33,669 nucleotides of DNA from an uncultured Parvibacter sp. GTDB taxonomy: Bacteria > Actinomycetota > Coriobacteriia > Coriobacteriales > Eggerthellaceae. The notes under the pieces were generated by a model that was not told the DNA's origin, searched no databases, and saw nothing but the letters and a program-made list of their open reading frames with translations. The stretch's first letter is position 1. Each line of letters starts with the position of its first letter. Where the stretch lies: NCBI GenBank assembly GCA_910587945.1, contig CAJUNI010000017.1, positions 1-33,669 on the forward strand, in the 5' to 3' direction. Below are positions 16,876-25,368 of the stretch, one piece after another. A program made the position numbers and the translations under genes.

Positions 16876-16939
16876 AATCCGCTTCTGGCGCCCCGCAGGC
16901 GTTACCCGATCCGCGCCCCGCAAGTGCAATCCGCTTCTG
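16876..16939. repeat. Short direct repeat in convergent spacer
   Basis: AATCCGCTTCTG occurs at 16876-16887 and again at 16928-16939, and CGCCCCGCA also occurs twice between or around them. The spacer separates two convergent genes. The repeats may be remnants of a duplication; no terminator with a T-tract was recognised here. Confidence 0.4.
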
Positions 16940-17004
16940 CACCTTGGGGAGGTACCCAATTCTGAACGCTGCGGGCGTCCCCCCCCTACCGAAGCTCCGC
17001 AGGC

Positions 17005-17898
17005 TTAGACATCAATTTCGTCGCGGGGATCCCGCAGGTCATTAGGGGGTACCCGGATTTCTGCCCAGCCCATTTCTTGGAGTGCTTGAGCCGTGCGCCA
17101 AGGAGGCGTATTGCCATCGAAATCGGCGCAATAATTTAGGGCTTCCACCACCGTGACGGCATGCATCAAATCCCCCATGGTGTCCACATCGGGAATAGGG
17201 GGCAAATAATAGGCCGGAAGCGCTGCTTCCCGCGCCTTTTCAATGTAGGCCGGCAGCACTGTGAGGCCTGTTTCGTTGTAATAGACCCCATCATGGGTAA
17301 ATTCCGTGCCCCGCGTCCAACCAACCACGGACACTCCCATGGCCTGATCGGGAGCCAGCACAATGCCGCCCGTAGGAGCCTCCCCGGCTGCTTGAGCCTG
17401 ACGATCTTGACTGTCGATGGCCTGCAGCGCTTCGAAGCCGCGCACAATATCCGGCACCGTTAGTGCTGGCATATCGGCCCCCATAGATAACAAGCAATCG
17501 GCACCGGCAGCCCAGGCTTGATTGAATGCATCGTTATAGTGCTCGTCGAAGCTGGCACCGGTATCAGCAATGACGGTAAGGGACCGGGGCCATTCACCTG
17601 CATCGGTAAAAAGCTTTTCCATGACCGCAACGTTAGGCTCTGGGGTGGTAGATATCCAAAGCTCGTATTCGTCAGTGAGGGTCTCGCCAGTGAGAGGGTC
17701 GACCGCCGTCGGCCGCGACTCAAGAGCGGTCAGGGCCGCCATAGAAATTTCGACCACATCAAAGAGCATGCAATGATAGAGAGCCGACGCCACTTCCGGC
17801 TGAAAAATTCCGTCCTTCAGAATAGTGAGACGGGTTTTTACTTTCCCCACCTCAGGAACTTTGCTGAATAGAAGCAGGATATTTTTCCGTGTAGCCAT
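17005..17898 (-). CDS. CofC/MobA-like glycosyltransferase-fold protein (DUF2064)
   Basis: The 297-residue protein has the GT-A nucleotidyl-binding start ILLLFSKVPEVGKVKTRLT (K-x-GxxKTRL), followed by GADCLLSMGADMPALTVPDI, where the acidic residues would bind metal. Later comes GGIVLAPDQAMGVSVVGW, and the protein ends in a short acidic tail. These fit the DUF2064/TIGR04282 family, which is related to CofC and MobA nucleotidyltransferases and is often annotated as glycosyltransferase. The substrate is unknown. The start is supported by GGGAGG five bases upstream. It is a single gene, convergent with the methyltransferase. A link to cofactor synthesis is only inference from fold. Confidence 0.78.
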   Translation of the reverse strand: MATRKNILLLFSKVPEVGKVKTRLTILKDGIFQPEVASALYHCMLFDVVEISMAALTALESRPTAVDPLTGETLTDEYELWISTTPEPNVAVMEKLFTDAGEWPRSLTVIADTGASFDEHYNDAFNQAWAAGADCLLSMGADMPALTVPDIVRGFEALQAIDSQDRQAQAAGEAPTGGIVLAPDQAMGVSVVGWTRGTEFTHDGVYYNETGLTVLPAYIEKAREAALPAYYLPPIPDVDTMGDLMHAVTVVEALNYCADFDGNTPPWRTAQALQEMGWAEIRVPPNDLRDPRDEIDV

Positions 17899-18087
17899 GA
17901 CAGCCTCCCAACGATTCCCCTGAGCCCGCGTTTTGGGGACTGGCTCGTTTTAGGGCTATGCTAGCATGCTCAGTAATCCCTGATGGGAGCAGGGCGGTCG
18001 ATGGCCTTGAAGAGCGTGCACTTCGCCACCACCCTGCCCAACGTCCGCTCAAACCCAACCCGCCGCGCCAAGCCGAAAGCAGCCACA

Positions 18088-18681
18088 ATGACCCACGAAG
18101 CGTCTACCACCCCAATGCCTCAAGCTCCCGAGACCCCACGCGTCGAAGCCTCTGCGAGCGCCGTTTCTGCCGCGGAGCAGGGAGCCCCTGACGCTGCCGG
18201 CTTGGAGCGCGCTGCGAACTCCGCAGTCTCGGCCGTATCCAAGCCTCCCCTTCCCCGTACTCCCAGCCGCGCTGCGCTCTGGGCCGTACGCGTGGCGTTC
18301 CTGGTGGTCTTCCTCATCAATATCCAATGTGCATTCAGTTTCATTCTGGCCCCTGAAAGCTTCCTGGGCGCCTACCAACTCCAAGGTGTTGCCGGCACCG
18401 TTGCGATCCAGGGCATTGGCGTAGCATTTCTCATGTGGAATTGCACCTATCCAGCCTTCATTGCAGCACCCACTCGCTTTCCCGCATTGGGCTGGGTGAT
18501 CTTGGCGCAGCAGGTGGTAGGCCTTCTGGGCGAAAGCCTCATCCGCGCAAGCCTTCCGGCCCTGGACTATGAACTCTTGGCGGCCTCCATCGAGCGCTTC
18601 ATTCTCTTTGATGGGGCAGGACTCATTCTCATGGGAATAACCTGGCTTTGGCTGCATCATTCTTGCCGGCCTTCCCGCTGA
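18088..18681 (+). CDS. Small membrane protein of unknown function
   Basis: The 197-residue product has a hydrophilic Ala/Ser/Glu/Pro-rich N-terminal region of about 65 residues and then four predicted membrane helices. The helices start at WAVRVAFLVVFLINIQCAFS and end with LILMGITWLWLHH. I do not recognise the family. The frame is open to ATGs at 17983 and 18001, neither with a better ribosome site. MTHEAS at 18088 is chosen because it begins a typical low-complexity cytoplasmic leader and has GAAAG upstream, but the start is uncertain. It precedes the activase module by 73 bases on the same strand, without proof of co-transcription. Confidence 0.6.
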   Translation: MTHEASTTPMPQAPETPRVEASASAVSAAEQGAPDAAGLERAANSAVSAVSKPPLPRTPSRAALWAVRVAFLVVFLINIQCAFSFILAPESFLGAYQLQGVAGTVAIQGIGVAFLMWNCTYPAFIAAPTRFPALGWVILAQQVVGLLGESLIRASLPALDYELLAASIERFILFDGAGLILMGITWLWLHHSCRPSR

Positions 18682-18754
18682 CCTCCCTTCGCTTCCAGCG
18701 CCGTGATACCATAGCAAGTTGCCTTTCAAACCTTTTTGAGGAGAACTACCACCT

Positions 18755-19741
18755 ATGATTCCATCATCAACCACCAATGACGCTCCCGTTCGCGTTATTG
18801 GTATTCCCCGTGGCCTCTTAAGCTACCGCTATGGCATTCTCTGGCAGGTCTTCTTTGAAGAGCTCGGCCTGGTTGTGGTCGGTAGCCCCGAAACTGACCG
18901 AGACATTCTAGAAGTGGGCGAATCCCTTTCCGGCGACGAGTGCTGCTTGGCCGCCAAAGCCTATATGGGCCATGTGGCCGCCTTGGTGGGTCAGTGCGAC
19001 GCCGTGTTCGTGCCCTCCTATGGCAGCTGGACTCCGCGCACGGGGTTCTGCACCAAGTTCCAGGGCCTCCCCGATGTGGTGCGCAATACCTTCCGCGACC
19101 AGTCGGTTCGTATTCTGTCCGTAGAAGTTGACGATATCACCAAGGAAAAAGAGGTCGCCAAATCCTTCATTGAACTGGGTGTACAGCTGGGAGCAAGCCC
19201 CAAAGAGGCCAAAGCCGCTTGGAAGAAGGCTACGAAGGCCTTTGAGAATAACCGCAATCGCAAAGCTGAAGCCCAGAAGGCACTTCTTAAAAACCGAACG
19301 CCTGAGGACAAAGCCCAAAGCCCTGTGATTCTGCTGGCAGCTCACCCCTATTTGGGTCACGATCATTATCTCTGCGGCGCGGTAGTGGATAGCCTGGAAG
19401 AGCTGGGCGCCACCGTCATCTTCGCCGATGAAACCGATCCGAAAACCACCTACAAAGCAAGTTTTGATTTCTCGAAGACGCTGCCCTGGGTAGTCAATCG
19501 CGAGCTCGTGGGATCAATCCTGCTTCTGCGCGACCAGGTGGATGGCATCGTGCTTGTGAGTGCCTTCCCCTGTGGTCCCGATTCCATGACCGATGACGCC
19601 ATCATGCGCTACATCGAGGGCACTCCCATCTTGAACTTGCTCATCGACGCCCAAAGCGGAACAGCCGGCGTTGAGACCCGCATCGAAAGCTTCATTGACA
19701 TCCTGCGCTTTAACTCCATGGGAGGCTATATCCATGACTAA
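18755..19741 (+). CDS. Acyl-CoA dehydratase activase-related protein (DUF2229 type)
   Basis: The 328-residue protein matches the DUF2229 part of large 2-hydroxyacyl-CoA dehydratase activase-related proteins. It begins VIGIPRGLLSYRYGILWQVF, with GESLSGDECCLAAKAYMGH and VFVPSYGSW...FCTKFQGL. The C-terminal FPCGPDSMTDDAIM and LLIDAQSGTAGVETRIESFID are also conserved-looking segments. Paired cysteines (DECCLA, FCTKF, FPCGP) suggest an Fe-S cluster or cofactor site. GAGGAG lies 11 bases before the ATG. Its stop overlaps the next start by eight bases, so the pair is translationally coupled. The molecular role of DUF2229 is not established; involvement in activating an electron-bifurcating or ATP-driven dehydratase-like enzyme is inference. 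Confidence 0.82.
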   Translation: MIPSSTTNDAPVRVIGIPRGLLSYRYGILWQVFFEELGLVVVGSPETDRDILEVGESLSGDECCLAAKAYMGHVAALVGQCDAVFVPSYGSWTPRTGFCTKFQGLPDVVRNTFRDQSVRILSVEVDDITKEKEVAKSFIELGVQLGASPKEAKAAWKKATKAFENNRNRKAEAQKALLKNRTPEDKAQSPVILLAAHPYLGHDHYLCGAVVDSLEELGATVIFADETDPKTTYKASFDFSKTLPWVVNRELVGSILLLRDQVDGIVLVSAFPCGPDSMTDDAIMRYIEGTPILNLLIDAQSGTAGVETRIESFIDILRFNSMGGYIHD

Positions 19742-20975
19742 GATTCCCTCCTCTTCTCATTCCGCCGAGGACGGCAGCAACAACCCGAACCCCGAGGTGC
19801 GGGCTTCCATTACCGTCACCAAAGACCAGGGACGCGAACCGCGCATTCCCGCCACGCTGGGCAAACTTCATTCCTTAAAGGGAAAGAAGAAAGACAAGCA
19901 CCATCGTCGCGTGCGCGTAGCTGCCTTTCGTTATTGCTATTACGCTCCCGCCTTCAAGTACTTTGTGGAGCAGGTACTCGACGCCGATTGGCTGCCGCTG
20001 CCCCCGGCCACCAAACACACCATTGAAGTGGGCGAACTGAATTCCGTGGACTATGTTTGTACGCCGTTTAAGCACATGCTGGGCGACTACATTGACGCCT
20101 TAGATGCCGGCGCCGATATTCTCATTCAAGTGGGCGGCCCCTGCCGTTTAGGTTATTACGGCGAATTGCAAGAGGCCATTCTGCGCGACATGGGCTACCA
20201 GTTTGAGATGCTGAACTACTCCGAGGGTATTGAGCAGGGAGCCATTGGCTGGGGCATCCAGTCGATTCGCATTGTGAACCCGAGCGTATCCATCCCCCAC
20301 GCGTTGCGACAGCTGGGAGCTACCGCCAACATGGTGGAAAAGCTAGATAGCGCGCGCGATTTCTTCCTTGCCAACGGGGGCTTTGAGCAGGAAGCGGGCT
20401 CCTTTGATCGGGCCTGGGATCGGTTTATTGGCGCGATGAACGAAGCGGCCAGTCAGACGGAAATTTCCGAGGCCTATCGCCAGGTCATGGACACCATGAG
20501 CACCCTTCCTCTGGATAAGCCCGACCGTCCGATTCGCATTGGCATTGTGGGCGAAATGTTCACCGCCATTGATGAGCGCTCTAACTTAGACCTTGATCAC
20601 AAAGTCATGAACATGGGCGTGGAAGTGCATCGCATGATGAATCTTTCCAACCGATTCATTCACTATAACGAACCTAATATGCGCCGCTCCTGCGCCGAAT
20701 ACATCGCCCTCGATGATGGCCCCACCTCGACCTTGACCGTTGCGGCCGCCAAGAAGTATGCCGAGGAAGGCTTTGACGGCATCATTCACGCGAAGTCGGC
20801 TTGCTGCACGCCGGAAATTGACTGCATGCCTATTCTGCAGCGCATCAGCGAGGACTACAGCATACCCATTTTGTATCTGACCTACGACGCGCAAACCTCA
20901 GACACGGGCCTGGATACGCGCCTTGAAGCGTTCTACGACATGCTGGCCATGAAGAAAGCGAAGAGCTTGAAGTAA
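19734..20975 (+). CDS. 2-hydroxyacyl-CoA dehydratase/activase-related protein
   Basis: The 413-residue protein has a basic, low-complexity leader of about 55 residues (GKLHSLKGKKKDKHHRR). The following domain resembles the HgdB-like or DUF2229-associated C-terminal part of the large activase proteins: DYVCTPFKHMLGDYIDALDA, ILIQVGGPCRLGYYGELQEA, IGIVGEMFTAID, and AKSACCTPEIDCMP. It ends LTYDAQTSDTGLDTRLEAFY. It is longer than the neighbouring DUF2229 protein, and both end with the same D-AQ-(S/T)-x-TG-x-(E/D)TR pattern, pointing to common ancestry. Conserved cysteines could hold a [4Fe-4S] cluster. The start at 19734 overlaps the upstream stop. It probably works as a complex with the flanking genes. 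Confidence 0.8.
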   Translation: MTKIPSSSHSAEDGSNNPNPEVRASITVTKDQGREPRIPATLGKLHSLKGKKKDKHHRRVRVAAFRYCYYAPAFKYFVEQVLDADWLPLPPATKHTIEVGELNSVDYVCTPFKHMLGDYIDALDAGADILIQVGGPCRLGYYGELQEAILRDMGYQFEMLNYSEGIEQGAIGWGIQSIRIVNPSVSIPHALRQLGATANMVEKLDSARDFFLANGGFEQEAGSFDRAWDRFIGAMNEAASQTEISEAYRQVMDTMSTLPLDKPDRPIRIGIVGEMFTAIDERSNLDLDHKVMNMGVEVHRMMNLSNRFIHYNEPNMRRSCAEYIALDDGPTSTLTVAAAKKYAEEGFDGIIHAKSACCTPEIDCMPILQRISEDYSIPILYLTYDAQTSDTGLDTRLEAFYDMLAMKKAKSLK

Positions 20976-21016
20976 CCCCCGACGGCTCTGCACTACCCTG
21001 CGAGAAAGGACTCCCC

Positions 21017-22006
21017 ATGAGCGAAGGCTACTTGGGCATTGACATCGGATCGATCTCCACCAAAGGCGTTGTTATCGATCAAAATCACCAGATTGTGGCA
21101 CGCTCCTACCTTTGGACAGAAGGCAACCCCACTGAAGCTTCGCGACGGGTGGTGCGCGAACTGGAAGAGCAGCTCGCGGGCAGCGACATCCAGATTGTGG
21201 GCGCCGGAACCACCGGCAGCGCACGACGCTTGGTGGGTGCCATGCTCGGCGCTTCGGTGGTGAAGAACGAGATTACCGCCCATGCCGTGGGTACCACCTA
21301 CCTTCATCCCGACGTGCGCACCATTTTGGAAATTGGCGGTCAGGACTCCAAGATCATTTGCGTCGAAAACGGCATCGCTGTGGACTACGCCATGAACACC
21401 CTTTGCGCGGCGGGTACGGGCTCATTCCTCTCAAGCCAAGCCCATCGCTTGGGGGTTGAAGTGGAAGAGTTTGGCGCCATTGCCTTGACCTCAAAACGCC
21501 CCGCTAACATTGCCGCCCGCTGTACCGTATTTGCCGAGTCGGACCTGGTGCACAAAATCCAGGTTGGCTACGCCCGGGAAGACATCATTGCGGGCCTCTG
21601 CAATGCCGTTGCCTCTAACTACCTCAACAATGTGGGCAAAGGCAAAAAGATTGCCGCTCCCGTGGTGTTCCAAGGCGGTGTTTCCAAAAATGAGGGCGTG
21701 GTGCATGCCTTCGAAGAACTGCTCGACATGGAAGTAGCCGTAGACCCTGATGGCCATCTGATGGGGGCTTTTGGTGCCGCCCTTTTGGCCGCCGATGCAG
21801 GCCCCATCACCAACGCCACCTCCGGTCCCTTTGCCCAGGGCACCTTCGACTTTGAGGAAATGCTCGACTTCCAATTCAAGACCCGGGAAATTGAGTGCGG
21901 TAAATGCGCCAATCATTGCGAAATCATCTGCGTCTATCGCGATGACGACATCATTGATTCCTGGGGCAATCGCTGCGAAAAGGGCGCGGTGAAGACCAAG
22001 GCCTAG
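21017..22006 (+). CDS. BcrAD/BadFG-type ATPase, 2-hydroxyacyl-CoA dehydratase activase-like
   Basis: The 329-residue protein has the ASKHA ATPase layout of HgdC/BcrA/BadF activases: YLGIDIGSISTKGVVID (phosphate 1), VGAGTTGSARRL, LEIGGQDSKII (phosphate 2), and VFQGGVSKN (adenosine). The two cluster cysteines sit in NTLCAAGTGSF and AARCTVFAESD; in family members these bridge a [4Fe-4S] cluster between two subunits. ATP hydrolysis drives one electron to very low potential for a partner enzyme. An additional Cys-rich tail (ECGKCANHCEIICVY ... NRCEKG) extends beyond the canonical 260-270 residues and resembles the segment after the activase domain in the large fused proteins. AAAGGA precedes the ATG. 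Confidence 0.88.
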   Translation: MSEGYLGIDIGSISTKGVVIDQNHQIVARSYLWTEGNPTEASRRVVRELEEQLAGSDIQIVGAGTTGSARRLVGAMLGASVVKNEITAHAVGTTYLHPDVRTILEIGGQDSKIICVENGIAVDYAMNTLCAAGTGSFLSSQAHRLGVEVEEFGAIALTSKRPANIAARCTVFAESDLVHKIQVGYAREDIIAGLCNAVASNYLNNVGKGKKIAAPVVFQGGVSKNEGVVHAFEELLDMEVAVDPDGHLMGAFGAALLAADAGPITNATSGPFAQGTFDFEEMLDFQFKTREIECGKCANHCEIICVYRDDDIIDSWGNRCEKGAVKTKA

Positions 22007-22053
22007 GGTTTGGAGAATAGGTCCTCCCCTGCCTTTCCGGGTGATAAAACGCG

Positions 22054-22059
22054 TATAAT
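22054..22059 (+). promoter_or_regulatory. Probable -10 box of apt promoter
   Basis: A perfect TATAAT stands 103 bases before the apt ATG. The -35 region is weak (GCCTTT at 17 bases upstream). This gives an estimated leader of roughly 95 bases. Sequence between it and the gene shows no clear riboswitch. Confidence 0.5.
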
Positions 22060-22162
22060 CGGGAAGGTTTTTAGAACGAACGATGCAGGTGGCTCTTCCT
22101 TAGGTTTTCCGGAATGACCGCCCTTCCGCAGAATCGCGGCGTACGAAGAAAGGTTCTCGACC

Positions 22163-22693
22163 ATGGCTATTGCCTACGAAGATCTCATCATTGATCTGCC
22201 TGACTATCCCGCACCCGGCGTTGTCTTCAAAGACATTACCCCCGTCCTTGCCGACCCCGAAGCGTTTGCCTCGGTGGTAGAGGGCATTGCAAGCCATTTC
22301 GCCGACGCAGGAATTACCAAGGTTATTGGCGCTGAAGCTCGTGGCTTCATCATTGGGGCCCCGGTGGCCGTAGCCCTGCATGCCGGCTTCATTCCTGCCC
22401 GCAAGCCTGGTCGTCTTCCCCGCGAAACCTACGCGGCCACCTATGAACTGGAATACGGCTCCGACGCTCTGGAGATTCACAAAGACGCTCTCACCCCTGA
22501 TGATGTGGTTCTGATTGTGGACGACCTCGTAGCTACCGGGGGCACTGTTCGCGCCTTGGTCAAGCTGGTGGAAGATACTGGCGCCACCCTGGGAGGCCTG
22601 GGCTTTTTCATGGAGCTTGGGTTCCTTCATCCGCGTGAGGCCATCGCAGAAGTTACCGATGCTGAGGTCTTGTCCCTTTACGTGGTCGAGTAG
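22163..22693 (+). CDS. apt: Adenine phosphoribosyltransferase
   Basis: The 176-residue protein is a standard Apt. It begins DLIIDLPDYPAPGVVFKDIT, has GAEARGFIIGAPVA, KPGRLPRETYAATYELEYG, and the PRPP-binding loop VVLIVDDLVATGGTVRAL. It converts adenine plus phosphoribosyl pyrophosphate to AMP in purine salvage in the cytoplasm. GAAAGG lies about nine bases before the ATG. It is a single-gene unit with its own probable promoter and a terminator shared with convergent htpG. Confidence 0.96.
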   Translation: MAIAYEDLIIDLPDYPAPGVVFKDITPVLADPEAFASVVEGIASHFADAGITKVIGAEARGFIIGAPVAVALHAGFIPARKPGRLPRETYAATYELEYGSDALEIHKDALTPDDVVLIVDDLVATGGTVRALVKLVEDTGATLGGLGFFMELGFLHPREAIAEVTDAEVLSLYVVE

Positions 22694-22756
22694 CCTTAAA
22701 GCCCGGGGGGAGCGCTGCCTTGCGGGACGCGCTGCTCGGGGAATTTTTGCAAATAG

Positions 22757-22792
22757 AAAAGGGTGCCAGTCCTTGTACTGACACCCTTTTTT
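22757..22792. terminator. Bidirectional terminator between apt and htpG
   Basis: AAAAGGGTG (22757-22765) pairs with CACCCTTTT (22782-22790), with an inner CAGT/ACTG pairing that extends the stem past one mismatch, and is followed by further T residues. The A-tract on the opposite side supports use by minus-strand htpG as well. Confidence 0.8.
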
Positions 22793-22851
22793 CATGGGAG
22801 CGATTTGATGCCGACAGTCGCAGCAGGGCAAGCGGTTCTGGCGGCGTTGCC

Positions 22852-24813
22852 TTAGGCCATAAGCTCCGTAATGGCTTGAGCAAAGGCAATGGGATCATCG
22901 ATGGGCAGACCCTCCACCAGTAACGCCTGATCGAAGAGAATACTGGTGTAGCGTTTCACCTTTTCATCATCGCCGGCCTCGTGAGCTGCTTTCAAGGTTT
23001 CAAATACGGGATGCTGGCCATTGACTTCAAGCACCACATGACTCTTGGGCATTTCCTCAGGGGCGCCGGGCGTTTGACGCAGCATGGCTTCCATCTGCAA
23101 CGACATGGCGCCTTCGGTAGTTAACACCACCGGCGCATCGGTTAAGCGCGTAGACACCACGACTTTCTCCACACGGCCACCCAGGGCGTCGGCCATAACC
23201 TCAAACAAGCCTTGGTTCTCTTCCGTAGCTTCTTCAGCCTGCTTCTTTTCCTCTTCCGTGGTAAGCCCTAAATCTTCGGAGCTCACATTCTTCAGCGGGA
23301 AGGAGCGCTCGTCTTCGCCTTCCTTCTTAACATAATCGCCCAAGGCCATCATGCAGAACTCGTCGACGTTTTCCGTGCAGAGCAAGACGTCATAGCCCTT
23401 AGCCAAAACCGTGGTCACAATGGGCATCTTCGCCAAATGCTCCAGATTGTCTCCAGCGGCGAAATAGATGGCGCTTTGATCCTCGGGGGCATTAGCTAGA
23501 TACTCATCAAAGGTGACCAGCTTCTGCTGCTTTGCCGAATAGAACAGCAACAAGTCCGCGAGCACATCCTTGGCAGATCCATAGCTTGCATAGACGCCGT
23601 ACTTCATGGTGCGGCCAAACTCTTTGAAGAAGCTGTCGTAGCCTTCGCGATCATCGTCGCGGAACGCTGCGAGGTCGGCCTTGATCTTCTTCTCCAAACG
23701 ACGAGCAATCACCCGCAGTTGGTTATTGTGCTGGAGCGTCTCGCGGGAAATGTTGAGCGTCAGATCGGCGGAATCTACCACACCGCGGACGAAGTTGAAG
23801 TAGTCCGGCACCAGCTCTTCGCACTTATCCATGATGAGCACGTTCGAGCTGTAGAGCGCGAGCCCCTTCTTGTACTCCTTGGTGTACATATCAAAGGGCG
23901 CATGGGCCGGCACAAAGAGCAGCGCATCGTAGTTCAGCGTGCCTTCTGCATGAACCGTCACCGTGCGCGCCGGATCGTCGAAATCATGGAAGTCGGTCTT
24001 GTAGAACTCGTTGTAGTCTTCCTGAGACACCTCGGAAGACTTACGCTTCCAAATAGGAATCATGGAGTTGATGGTTTCCACTTCGGTGTAGTTCTCAAAC
24101 TCCGGCATATACTCGTCGGGCGCATCGATGGGCCGCGGCTTCATGCGAGATTTCGTGATTTCCATTTGGATGGGATAACGCACGTAATTGCTGTAGCGGC
24201 GGATAAGGTCGGTAATGCCATGCTCGGTGGCATATTCGCCATAGGTTTCCTCAGCCGTGTCATCCTTTAAGTAAACAATGACATCGGTGCCGTGCTCAGC
24301 GCGCTCGGCCGCCGAAATGGTATAGCCCTCGATGCCATCGCTTTCCCAAGCCCAGGCCTCGTCACTGCCATAGGCCCGCGAAACCACGCGCACTTTCTTA
24401 CCTACCATGAACGCCGAATAGAAGCCCACGCCAAATTGACCGATGATGTCGACTTCGGTCATATCAGCATGGCCTTTTTCCTCGCCAGGCTCATTCTTGG
24501 CGTTCTCCGTTTTGAACTCCAGCGAGTCAGAATGAGCAATGGTACCAAGGTTCTTGTCGAGGTCATCCTTGGTCATACCAATGCCGTTATCGGACACCGT
24601 TACCGTGCGCTGAACGTCATCGAAACCAACGGTAATGGCCAAGTCCGCTCGATTGATTTTCACGGTGTCGTCCACCAAGCTGCGGAAGTAGAGCTTGTCC
24701 ACCGCGTCCGAGGCGTTGGAAATAAGCTCGCGCAGGAAGATCTCGCGATTGGTATAGATGGAATTAATCATGAGGTCGAGCAGTTTTTTGCTCTCGGTTT
24801 TAAATTTGCGCAT
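22852..24813 (-). CDS. htpG: Molecular chaperone HtpG (Hsp90)
   Basis: The 653-residue protein shows the full bacterial Hsp90 layout. The GHKL ATPase motifs are LISNASDAVDKL, DNGIGMT, and GQFGVGFYSAFMV; the middle domain includes LYSSNVLIMDKCEELVPDYF and NISRETLQHN, and the C-terminal dimerisation domain follows. It assists folding and maturation of client proteins during stress. The frame is open to an ATG at 24834, but the ATG at 24813 (MRKFKTESKKLLDL) has AGAAGG nine bases upstream and matches usual Hsp90 N-termini. A promoter with CIRCE lies about 160-220 bases upstream. Confidence 0.96.
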   Translation of the reverse strand: MRKFKTESKKLLDLMINSIYTNREIFLRELISNASDAVDKLYFRSLVDDTVKINRADLAITVGFDDVQRTVTVSDNGIGMTKDDLDKNLGTIAHSDSLEFKTENAKNEPGEEKGHADMTEVDIIGQFGVGFYSAFMVGKKVRVVSRAYGSDEAWAWESDGIEGYTISAAERAEHGTDVIVYLKDDTAEETYGEYATEHGITDLIRRYSNYVRYPIQMEITKSRMKPRPIDAPDEYMPEFENYTEVETINSMIPIWKRKSSEVSQEDYNEFYKTDFHDFDDPARTVTVHAEGTLNYDALLFVPAHAPFDMYTKEYKKGLALYSSNVLIMDKCEELVPDYFNFVRGVVDSADLTLNISRETLQHNNQLRVIARRLEKKIKADLAAFRDDDREGYDSFFKEFGRTMKYGVYASYGSAKDVLADLLLFYSAKQQKLVTFDEYLANAPEDQSAIYFAAGDNLEHLAKMPIVTTVLAKGYDVLLCTENVDEFCMMALGDYVKKEGEDERSFPLKNVSSEDLGLTTEEEKKQAEEATEENQGLFEVMADALGGRVEKVVVSTRLTDAPVVLTTEGAMSLQMEAMLRQTPGAPEEMPKSHVVLEVNGQHPVFETLKAAHEAGDDEKVKRYTSILFDQALLVEGLPIDDPIAFAQAITELMA

Positions 24814-24975
24814 TGAGATTTGCCTTCTTTCCATAGGTGGGGAAGTGCCTTCTACCCTAGTGACTTTTTAGGCGGGAGCGAAGCGGAGCGTCAAACCGCA
24901 AAGGCGCCGTTGACCTGGCTGCACAGAGGCTTCGTAGGTAACATCCTTGGCCACCAAAGCGTCACTGAATTGGAG

Positions 24976-25002
24976 TTAGCACTCTCCCCTTTCGTTTGCT
25001 AA
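24976..25002 (-). promoter_or_regulatory. CIRCE element (HrcA operator) of htpG
   Basis: The plus strand reads TTAGCACTC, nine bases, then GTTTGCTAA. Against the CIRCE consensus TTAGCACTC-N9-GAGTGCTAA one arm is perfect and the other matches 7 of 9, with the exact nine-base spacer. It overlaps the predicted transcription start of the htpG promoter, the classical position for HrcA repression released on heat shock. Confidence 0.85.
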
Positions 25003-25008
25003 TAGCAC

Positions 25009-25036
25009 ATTCTAGTAAGCAAGAAATCTATGTCAA
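25009..25036 (-). promoter_or_regulatory. Sigma-A-like promoter of htpG
   Basis: On the minus strand TTGACA (25036-25031, perfect -35) and TAGAAT (25014-25009, 5 of 6 of -10) are separated by 16 bases. The expected start near 25002 coincides with the edge of the CIRCE element, leaving a leader of about 190 bases before htpG. Confidence 0.8.
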
Positions 25037-25368
25037 GCACTATAAGATTTTTCCTACAGAATCCCATGGAATAGGGGGAGGGGGCGCAACAGCCAACAGC
25101 CCTTCAACACCTCAGAAAACCTTCCGGCCTCGGGAAGACCCACGAGAACCAGGCGCACTACACTCGCCTTAGATTCTGATTGAGAAAGCATCTAGGCGGC
25201 AAAGTCGGGTAAGAGCCAGGAATGGGTCAAGGCCAGGGACTTGGGATCGCACAGCGGGTGTGCCCCAGAGAACCCGGGCGTCCCTTCCCCTTCCCCTTCC
25301 CCTTTAGTGAGCAACCAGGCCAAGAGACAACTTCAACTCATCAGAACAACCCTGCAAGGAGGCAGACG
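25037..25368. other. Intergenic region before metallophosphoesterase, with CCCCTT repeat
   Basis: No gene is supported here. A microsatellite-like run of CCCCTT units (25282-25304) is read as Pro-Phe repeats by an upstream extension of the next frame, but that extension lacks a ribosome site and looks non-coding. The promoter of the metallophosphoesterase was not identified. Confidence 0.45.

Noticed and set aside
25222-25368. Upstream extension of the metallophosphoesterase frame with Pro-Phe repeats
   Set aside because: The repeat arises from a CCCCTT microsatellite, there is no ribosome site before 25222, and GTG at 25369 has an excellent one.
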